Source: Vitellaria paradoxa
Taxonomy: Eukaryota > Streptophyta > Magnoliopsida > Ericales > Sapotaceae
Direction: 5' to 3'
NCBI GenBank assembly: GCA_019916065.1
Contig: CM034241.1
Coordinates: 14,269,728 to 14,333,727, forward strand
DNA length: 64,000 nucleotides
In this document: one piece after another, positions 56,936-64,000 of the stretch
How the letters are laid out: each line of letters begins with the position of its first letter
Numbering within the stretch: position 1 is the first letter of the stretch
Notes under the pieces: generated by a model
Told to the model about the DNA's origin: nothing
The model's input: only the letters and a program-made list of their open reading frames with translations
The model's database searches: none
Program-made: the position numbers and the translations under genes

Positions 56936-58040
56936 CAAAATACTATACGTGATAATTATGAATACTATATACTAAGATGACTCAAACCCAACACAGAGTT
57001 GGTAGATTAATTGGGTTGATTATAAATGACTGTAGGTAATTTTATTAATTAATTTTAGAATAATTTTATCAATTGTCCAACCCTACAAAATTTGCCTCAT
57101 CCATTTAATTGGACATATTGTTCTTGTTGCAACAATATATTCAGTTTGGAAGCTTGATAAATGATGTTAAGAAACTTGAAAGAACTGCATATTCATTACC
57201 AACGGAAGAATGATCAACTTTGGTTTTAATTAGGGAAGGGTGTTATTGATGTGGTGGTGGCTTGGGTGAGCCAATTGTGAAGTCATGGAGGTTACAGTGA
57301 GAAGGGAACTAGGAGGAGAAAAATAATATTTCTCTTTAAAATTTCGTTGGTAGTAGGAATGAGACGAGTGAGGGTGTGAATAAAATTGACGTGAGGGAAA
57401 AAATAATTATATTTAGAGATAATTGTCTTTTTTTTAAGGTAAAAGTCACTAATATTCTCTAATTTTTAAAGCCTATCCTCATATTTCTTGTAATTTGGGT
57501 TAAAGTGAAATTGTAAATGATGTTAAATTTTTAAGTGAAAAGAGAAAAAACTCCATTAAAACTAAATGAAATAAGAGGGTGTAAGTATAGGTAATATAAA
57601 ATATAGGGAGTATAAATATAATTTTTAAAACTTACTTAAAATCAAAATTGTTATGTTTGACGAATTTTTTAACATTTTTACTTTTATTAAAAGTACAAAC
57701 TAATATAAAGATAAATTTTTAAAATTTAAAAGTGTAAGTGATTTTACTCTTATATATCAAGGGTAAAAAAATAACTACCCTTATATTTAGTATGCATAAA
57801 TAATTAGTTTGAAGATATGAATGACATATATTTGATAGGGTAGAATAAATTATAGAATTGAACGAAAATATAAGTAAATCTAAATATTGCTTTTATATAG
57901 AAAAGTGAATATTTTATCAAGCAATCAAACACAAAAGGATAATGTTATAATGAATTAGTAGTTCCAATTATATGAAATTTTATTACCTTTTTTTTTTTTT
58001 AAATATTATTTCATTTTAATAAATTGGTAGTTTCAATTAA
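56936..58040. other. Noncoding DNA upstream of the PPR gene
   Basis: AT-rich sequence without a supported gene. The section 57120-57350 has a somewhat higher GC content but no long frame. Confidence 0.45.
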
Positions 58041-58405
58041 CTTTCTCTCTCTCTTTTTTTTTTTTTAATGTTAAATCTAAAAATAATTTTAAGCTCTCGT
58101 GTAGTAACTACATCATGTACCAAGGTATTTTTGGATTTAATAAAAAAAAATGAACAGAAAAAATATGCATTTGAAATTTTAAGTCATCAATTCATTTTAA
58201 TGAAATATTTGGGTCATTTGAACGTAGTTTTCCTTGAAAAAAGGTTAAAAACATTAATCGACGTCATCTACACTGCGGCAACTATATTATCTCTGCAACC
58301 TCTGGGATCACACTTAAGCAGGGGAGAAGCTGTTGATCCTCTCTATGGTCTTCCACACTGCATCAACAACATTAACGTTCCTCAAATTCAAAATCCCACG
58401 CAACA
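58041..58405 (+). promoter_or_regulatory. PPR gene upstream region with pyrimidine patch
   Basis: A tctctctctct plus T-run pyrimidine patch lies at 58043-58065. The last 150 bases before the start codon become GC-richer, with ctgcggcaactatattatct and a C/A-rich leader. A 113-codon frame opens at the ATG at 58068 and closes with TGA at 58407-58409, overlapping the PPR start as ATGA. Its protein shows no known domain, so it is probably chance, though it could act as a leader frame if transcription starts that far upstream. Confidence 0.4.
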
Positions 58406-61400
58406 ATGATGATCCTTCCTAAGCAGTCCAGTACTAGAGGATTCTCCTCTCTCTCTCCTCCCCCGTTTTCTCATTCTCGCAAGACTCTACCCAAAGCCCC
58501 AACCCTTCAAACTCTCCTCAAGAGTGGTTTCACTCCAACTATCAAAGACTTCAACCTTTTTCTTCTCGCTCTCTCCGAAAACCACAAGTTCAAATCGGTC
58601 ATCCACTTCTTCTCTCAGATGAACTCAAACCACATCAAGCCTAATTCCTACACCCACTCAACCTTCGCCTGGGCTCTCCTTAGGGAGCACAAATACGAAG
58701 AAGCAGAGCACTTCGTGAAGTCCCAGATGGAGAAACCCTCGTTATGGCGGCAAAATCGCATCTGGGACTCCCTAATTCAAGGCCTTTGCATCAACCGAAG
58801 TGACCCCGAAACGGCGCTTTCGCTACTGCGGGATTGCTTGAAAATCGATGGTTTGTTGCCTTCCTCTTTCACTTTCTGTTCGTTGATTCATAGTTTTAGC
58901 TCTCGTGGGAAAATGGATAGAGCAATCGAGGTGTTGGAGATGATGTCAAACGAGAAATTTAAATACCCATTTGACAATTTCGTGTGTAGTTCAGTAATTT
59001 CTGGGTTTTGTAGGATTGGGAAGCCTAAGCTTGCAGTTGGGTTCTATGAGAACGCTGAAAGTTCAGGTGCTTTTCGGCCTAATGTTGTGACCTATACATC
59101 TCTGGTCAATGCTTATTGTAGACTGGGGAGAATTGAGGAAGTCAATGATTTGGTTTCAAGGATGGAAAAGGAAGGATTAGCTTCTGATGTTGTATTTTAT
59201 AGTAGTTGGATTCATGGGTATTTTACAGAGGGAGTTCTTGGGGAGGCATTTAGAAAGGGTGGAGAGATGCAGGAGAAAAAAATTGATATGGATGTAGTTA
59301 GCTATACTATACTCATAGATGGATTTTCGAAGGAAGGACACGTGGAAAAGGCTGTAGGCTTCTTAAACAAGATGAAGCGGGATGGATTAATGCCCAATTT
59401 GGCTACCTATACAGCGATCATGTTGGGATTTTGCAAGAAAGGGAAATTGGGGGAGGCATTTGCAGTATTCAAGATAGTTGAAAACTTGGGTATTAAAGTT
59501 GATGAATTTACGTATGCGACTTTAATTGATGGGGTCTGCAGGAGAGGCGATTTTGAATGTGCTTTTCATCTACTCAATGACATGGAGAAGAAGGGCATTA
59601 ATCCTAGCATTGTTACATACAATACTGTGATTAATGGGTTGTGCAAAGCTGGGAGAACATCTGAGGCCGATGAGTTCTCCAAAGGCATACTTGGGGATAT
59701 TTTCACATATGGTACATTGCTACAGGGTTACATTGAAGAAGAGAATTTCATGGGCATGTTAGAAACAAAGAGGAGATTGGGAGCAGCCGGAGTTTGTATG
59801 GATGTTGTCATGTGTAACATCCTTATCAAAGCACTATTTATGGTTGGATCATTTGAGGATGCTCTTGCGATTTATAAAGGGATGCCAGAAATGGACTTGG
59901 CCGCAGATTCCATTACTTATTGTACAATGATTGATGGTTACTGTAAAGTTGGTAGGATTGATGAGGCTCTTGAGATATTTGATGAGTTTAGGGCAACATC
60001 ACTTTATTCAGTTGCATGTTACAATTGTATTATTCATGGGCTCTGCAGGGTGAGCATGACAGAAGTGGCCATTTTGGTATTTATAGAACTCCATGAGAGA
60101 GGTTTTGCTTCGGATGTAGGTAATCATATGATGTTGATCAAGTCGATTTTTGCAGAAAAAAGTGGGGGAGGAGTTTTAAAATTTATTTATAAAATTGAGA
60201 ACTTGAGGAATGATATATTTGATACCATATGTAATGATGCCATTTGTTTCCTTTGCAAGAGAGGCTCCTTTGCTGTTGCCTATGATGTATATGTGTTGAT
60301 GAAGTGGAAAGGATCAGTTGTTACGGACCAGTCTTACCATTCAATGATGAAGACACTCAGAGGTGTTGGCCAAAAATGGTTGACTGACCCTCTTTTGAAT
60401 ACCTTGGTGAAAAGGTATGGCATAGTTGAACCTGGATTAAGCAAGATAATATTACATTACCTATGTATGAAAAATATGAACAAAGCCCTTAGGTTTCTTG
60501 ACATAATGAAGGAGAACATGTCCCCATTTTCCTTCCCTGTTACTCTTCTTAGAACACTTGCAAAGGGTAGTAGAGCTTTGGATGCGTATAGACTTTTGAT
60601 TGCTGCAGAAGAGAATCTACCTGTTATGGATGTGGTTGATTACTCAATGGTGGTTGACAGCCTTTGCAAGGAAGGACATATGGATAAAGCCCTAGATCTC
60701 TGTGCTTTTGCCAAACGAAAGGGGATTACCCTTAACATCGTCACTTATAATTCAGTTATAAATGGGTTGTGCCGCCAGGGATGTCTTATTGAAGCATTCA
60801 GATTGTTTGATTCACTAGAGAAAATTGATATGGTTCCTTCAGAGATCACATATGCTTCGTTGATCAACACTCTATCTAAGGAAGGGTATTTGTTAGATGC
60901 TACAAAGTTATTTGAGAGTATGGTCCTCAAGGGATTTAAGCCAAGTACACATGTTTACAACTCATTGATCGATGGATATTGTAAGCTAGGTCAAATGCAG
61001 GAAGCCTTGAAGCTTCTACGTGACTTGGAGATAAGGTGCCTTGTGCCTGATGGATTTACAGTTAGTTGTGTGATCAATGGCTGTTGTCAGAAGGGCGATA
61101 TGGAAAAAGCCCTTGAATTCTTTTTCGAATTCAAAATAAAAGGTTTTTTTCCTGATTTCTTGGGGTTCATGTATCTGATAAGAGGTCTATATGCTAAGGG
61201 AAGGATGGAAGAAGGCCGTAATATCTTAAGAGAAATGCTGCAGACTCAATCTGTTGTCGATCTGCTGAAGAGAGCTGAAGCTGAGGTTGAAACAGAGTCC
61301 ATAGAAAGTTTTCTTGTTTCATTATGTGAACAAGGAAGTATCCAAGAAGCCATTGTGGTCCTTAACGAAATTGGATCCATGTTTTTCCCAGTTGCAAGGA

Positions 61401-61696
61401 GGTCTGGTGCTTCTGCTGCATCAGGAAAACTAAAGGAGCTCTGTGATGGGAGAGCTCTTGATACAGTTGAATCTAAATCTTTAATTTCTCCTTATGATAT
61501 TGATGGGAAAATCGAAGTAAGAAATTTGGAGACACTAGAGAAGACACGGAAAACACTTGGTAATCTGGAGAAAGGACCTAGTTTTCCTGATTTTGATTCT
61601 TATTATTCCCTAATTTCTTCACTCTGTTCGAAAGGGGAGTTAAGGAAGGCTAATGCATTGGCAAGATTGCTCTTTGATTCGGAGAGTGGTGGTTGA
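58406..61696 (+). CDS. P-class pentatricopeptide repeat protein, probably organellar (1096 aa)
   Basis: A single uninterrupted frame of 1096 codons runs from the ATG at 58406-58408 (a second ATG follows at once) to TGA at 61694-61696. The first ~35 residues, with [20 protein letters not shown], are Ser/Arg-rich without acidic residues, as in a mitochondrial transit peptide. From about residue 80, around twenty 35-residue helical-hairpin PPR units follow; good examples contain [40 protein letters not shown] and [20 protein letters not shown]. They are P-class, with no C-terminal E, DYW or SMR domain. A weaker stretch lies near residues 570-690. The C-terminal tail includes VESLIS-type low-complexity text and a final PPR-like unit. 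P-class proteins bind organelle RNA and aid its processing, stability or translation. Overall layout and length resemble Arabidopsis At5g57250 (from memory, not searched). RNA target unknown. Confidence 0.96.
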   Translation: MMILPKQSSTRGFSSLSPPPFSHSRKTLPKAPTLQTLLKSGFTPTIKDFNLFLLALSENHKFKSVIHFFSQMNSNHIKPNSYTHSTFAWALLREHKYEEAEHFVKSQMEKPSLWRQNRIWDSLIQGLCINRSDPETALSLLRDCLKIDGLLPSSFTFCSLIHSFSSRGKMDRAIEVLEMMSNEKFKYPFDNFVCSSVISGFCRIGKPKLAVGFYENAESSGAFRPNVVTYTSLVNAYCRLGRIEEVNDLVSRMEKEGLASDVVFYSSWIHGYFTEGVLGEAFRKGGEMQEKKIDMDVVSYTILIDGFSKEGHVEKAVGFLNKMKRDGLMPNLATYTAIMLGFCKKGKLGEAFAVFKIVENLGIKVDEFTYATLIDGVCRRGDFECAFHLLNDMEKKGINPSIVTYNTVINGLCKAGRTSEADEFSKGILGDIFTYGTLLQGYIEEENFMGMLETKRRLGAAGVCMDVVMCNILIKALFMVGSFEDALAIYKGMPEMDLAADSITYCTMIDGYCKVGRIDEALEIFDEFRATSLYSVACYNCIIHGLCRVSMTEVAILVFIELHERGFASDVGNHMMLIKSIFAEKSGGGVLKFIYKIENLRNDIFDTICNDAICFLCKRGSFAVAYDVYVLMKWKGSVVTDQSYHSMMKTLRGVGQKWLTDPLLNTLVKRYGIVEPGLSKIILHYLCMKNMNKALRFLDIMKENMSPFSFPVTLLRTLAKGSRALDAYRLLIAAEENLPVMDVVDYSMVVDSLCKEGHMDKALDLCAFAKRKGITLNIVTYNSVINGLCRQGCLIEAFRLFDSLEKIDMVPSEITYASLINTLSKEGYLLDATKLFESMVLKGFKPSTHVYNSLIDGYCKLGQMQEALKLLRDLEIRCLVPDGFTVSCVINGCCQKGDMEKALEFFFEFKIKGFFPDFLGFMYLIRGLYAKGRMEEGRNILREMLQTQSVVDLLKRAEAEVETESIESFLVSLCEQGSIQEAIVVLNEIGSMFFPVARRSGASAASGKLKELCDGRALDTVESKSLISPYDIDGKIEVRNLETLEKTRKTLGNLEKGPSFPDFDSYYSLISSLCSKGELRKANALARLLFDSESGG

Positions 61697-62200
61697 TAAT
61701 CTACAACTTAGTGGCTTTGTTCAACTGGTGCTCCTTTTCATTTCAGTGTGGTGGTTAAGAAAGCATGCAGGTGCATACTATCTTGTTTTCTTCTCTCTCT
61801 CTCTCTCTCTCTCTCCCCCCCTTCCCCTCTTTTGGTTTCTTTTTTCGAGAAACAGTATTAGATGAACTTTTGTAAAGTTTTTGTACCCAAGTCTCCTTTC
61901 ATCACCTCTTCTGTTCATATACTTTGTAATACATTCTTCGTCCAGTGATTTCATAACCGCAACCCTGCGGAACATACTGATAGGGATCATGCACGATTTA
62001 GTTATAGAAGATTCTATTAGCCTTTGTATGGAAGTCTTGCAGCAAGACTTCGAGTAAAGATAGTACACTGAGGATAGTTTCCATAACTTAGTTATCCTTC
62101 TGTTTCTGTTTTCAAGGTGGGAAAGTCTCTGGTCAAGCTCATTAGATAGCATACTGTTGCTCCACATCTTTATGCAAAATGTAATACATTCTTTTTGTAT
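61697..62200 (+). other. PPR gene 3' flank, possible spliced 3' UTR
   Basis: The sequence right after the stop stays moderately GC-rich and contains a CT microsatellite at 61791-61815. A possible intron could run from gcatgcag|gtgcat near 61771 to ttttcaag|gtgggaaag near 62117, the kind of 3' UTR intron often seen in PPR genes, but the donor site is weak. The phrase gtaatacattctt appears at about 61927 and again at about 62180. Polyadenylation cannot be placed. Confidence 0.35.
61791..61815. repeat. (TC)n microsatellite
   Basis: About twelve TC units followed by a C-run, just downstream of the PPR stop codon. Confidence 0.95.
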
Positions 62201-64000
62201 TGTAAATTATGATTATGAGGATGTCTTGGCTACTTTCTTGTTTATGCCACTTAAGACAGCGTTAATATTCCCTGGTGGCCATTTATCTTTTGCTTCTCAT
62301 CTGGCCTTTAATTCACAAATTTCAATAGATTATTATGTTACAAAAAATCAACATTGTTTCTTTATCTACCATCCAAGCATTGTCTTATATAGATTATGAT
62401 TCTGTCTTTCTTTTGTTTTCCAATCCTTTCTATTTGTGTTTTGGTCATCTTTTTGACTCTCAACCTGTTCTGAAGTTATCTTCTAAGCTTTTTATGAATG
62501 ATTTCTGAAATTATCTTCTAGTTTCCCTAAAGTTCTTTAAATTTTTTATCTTCAGGCTACAACTGTCTTGACTGGATCTGTTTTGTTAATTTGTTCCAAT
62601 CACTATATCTCACTCTTACTTTCCTAACCTTTTCCTCTATAATTCTTGAACCATAGCATAGATAAAACAGTCAAAAATAGAAAAAGTACAGTTCTCGGTT
62701 GCTGTTGACAGCAGCCAGAACAGTTTCAAATTAGTCCCTTCCCCTATTTTATTAATTGCTAAGCCAACAATCCTTTTGATACAACATTATATGCCATAAT
62801 CTCAAATTTGACATTATCCTTAAACTGCAGCATGAACCCACAAAATTCAGCTTTTAGGTTATTCAATGAATACCCTGCATGACATTTGCTCCAAATTCGC
62901 CCTGTTTACAGCCCTGTGTTTTCCTCTTTGCGTGCAAGCAAATGTCTCCATACGTTGTATTGTTATGTAAGATAGTTGCCCCAACATTCTCTTTCTTATA
63001 GGATATTTCGATAAATTGGATGTTAGCTGGTTGAATTATTACGTTATGCGACAATCATAGTTATTGAAGTCTTCATTTTATGATAGGATAAAAGTTCACG
63101 CTTTGGAACTACGTGTCAAACAGCATCTCAACTCAAACTCAACTCAACAAAGCTTGCTCCCAAATGAGTTGGTGTCAAACAGCATGTGGAAATAACAACG
63201 GTAAACTTCATGTTGTAGTCCTTATAGGCTTGTTCCCAGTTTTTAAACTTTTTGCTGAAATTATTACTATTCTAGATTTGCTTGAGCCTTCAACTTTGAC
63301 TAAGATGACTTTCAACGGAGAACGTTTTGCAGAGATTTCTGTAAATTCTTCAGCTCAGGTACTTCTTTATGGTTTAAGCTAATTTAAGCTTGTGTGTGTA
63401 TGAAGTAGATCTTTTTCTTAATGCTCTTTGAACTTCTAATGTGAACATACTTATTTTTGTTTATGCTATAAATGTTTTTGGGAGTACTCTTTTCCAAAAA
63501 TATACTATTTTTTTAGGAGATTCATCGGGTCAAAATGATCTCTAATGACCCTGAATATAATGCCCAATATGAAATTGAATTCAAGAGAGAGAAAGAATGA
63601 CAGTTCATAAGATTTAATCGCTGCTATGGGAGAGTGAGAAAATGTGTTCTCTTAAGACATATAGGGAAAATTTATGTGGAAATTTGTTTTATGTGAAAGC
63701 CTACTTGCAATTCAAGTGTCTGTGCTCCCTCCAATATACAGATAAATATAATTCTTATGTCAGTCATCATGATGGTTATTTTCTCTTTGCAAGTGTGGTT
63801 GCTCCTCTAGATTCTTGCTGATTGTTCTGTTATGCTGTTAATTCTTATTTGTTTTTTGGGCGTGTTGCCTTCCTAATCTCAGATTTAATATGTTATTCTG
63901 AATCTTCTTGACAGATTGAAATATCTGTAGTTTACAAACTCTTATGCTTCATTTGGATTGATAAAGATATTATCTGAATTGATTTAAGATTAAAGATATA
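62201..64000. other. 3' flank with no confirmed gene
   Basis: T-rich, intron-like DNA. One interval, about 63275-63357, looks exon-like: after a tattctag acceptor-type site an open stretch encodes LLEPSTLTKMTFNGERFAEI followed by SVNSSAQ, then a CAG|GTACTT donor-type site follows. Its protein matches no family I recognise. It may be a noncoding exon of the PPR transcript, an exon of a gene extending beyond 64000, or chance. Confidence 0.35.

Noticed and set aside
60745..60930. Minus-strand frame inside the PPR gene
   Set aside because: It is antisense to well-conserved PPR motifs, so it is a shadow of the real gene.
61653..62167. Frames around the PPR stop codon and the CT microsatellite
   Set aside because: Products are dominated by Ser-Leu or Arg-Glu repeats encoded by the microsatellite; no domain is recognisable.
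62690..62730. Near-palindrome ggttgctgttgacagcagcc as a regulatory dyad
   Set aside because: Isolated and short; such a match is expected by chance in a window of this size.
1..64000. tRNA, rRNA, CRISPR array, prophage or bacterial defence system
   Set aside because: No tRNA-like cloverleaf, regularly spaced palindromic spacer array or prokaryotic gene cluster was seen; gene content is plant nuclear.

Overview
The window looks like nuclear DNA from a flowering plant, most likely a eudicot. It is AT-rich, its single-exon plant genes lie far apart, and the plant-specific gene families (PADRE/DUF4228 and P-class pentatricopeptide repeat) are separated by tens of kilobases of decayed plant retrotransposons (Athila, a chromovirus, copia, L1-type LINEs, SINE) and small DNA transposons. 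I cannot name the species. No tRNA, rRNA, CRISPR or bacterial-type operon is visible.

Only two genes look intact and host-encoded. At 3300-3923 (minus) is a 207-residue PADRE/DUF4228 protein with an N-terminal Met-Gly-Cys lipidation signature. At 58406-61696 (plus) is an intronless 1096-residue P-class PPR protein, probably organellar and resembling Arabidopsis At5g57250. The remainder is mostly repeat-derived.

Layout. 1-2.5 kb: a degenerate ~130-bp tandem array, then a 5'-truncated L1-type LINE on minus. 3-4.1 kb: the PADRE gene with a TATA-like box and a tiny upstream ORF. 4.4-11 kb: small inverted-repeat (MITE-like) elements and copia-like noncoding debris. 11.6-20.8 kb: LTR-like relics containing three internally repetitive arrays (15.5-16.8, 17.05-17.43, 17.8-18.0 kb) and a decayed gypsy integrase end on plus. 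20.78-28.98 kb: a complete two-LTR Ty3/gypsy chromovirus on minus whose PBS and gag N-terminus are missing. 29-33 kb: LTR debris. 33.2-46.5 kb: an Athila-lineage Ty3/gypsy element on minus with PBS, gag, protease, RT, RNase H, integrase and a downstream env-position ORF; its gag is split by a second, internally deleted LTR element at about 41.7-44.2 kb. 46.6-47.5 kb: LTR debris related to that at 30.6 kb. 47.97-48.43 kb: a hAT-type MITE with a perfect 8-bp target duplication. 49.28-52.15 kb: a hAT-like element enclosing a LINE. 52.96-53.17 kb: an Au-like SINE with a 21-bp target duplication. 54.2-55.3 kb: a five-copy ~205-220 bp tandem array rich in palindromes. 56.66-56.94 kb: a copia RNase H relic. 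58.4-61.7 kb: the PPR gene, followed by a gene-poor 3' flank.

The two host genes show no functional link to each other. The transposon reading frames are all broken. In the chromovirus, many stops fall where the family has Gln or Trp, which fits decay by cytosine methylation and deamination. I did not find a coherent novel multi-gene system. The most unusual structures are the palindrome-rich tandem array at 54.2-55.3 kb, the modular higher-order repeat at 15.5-16.8 kb and the layered nesting of elements.
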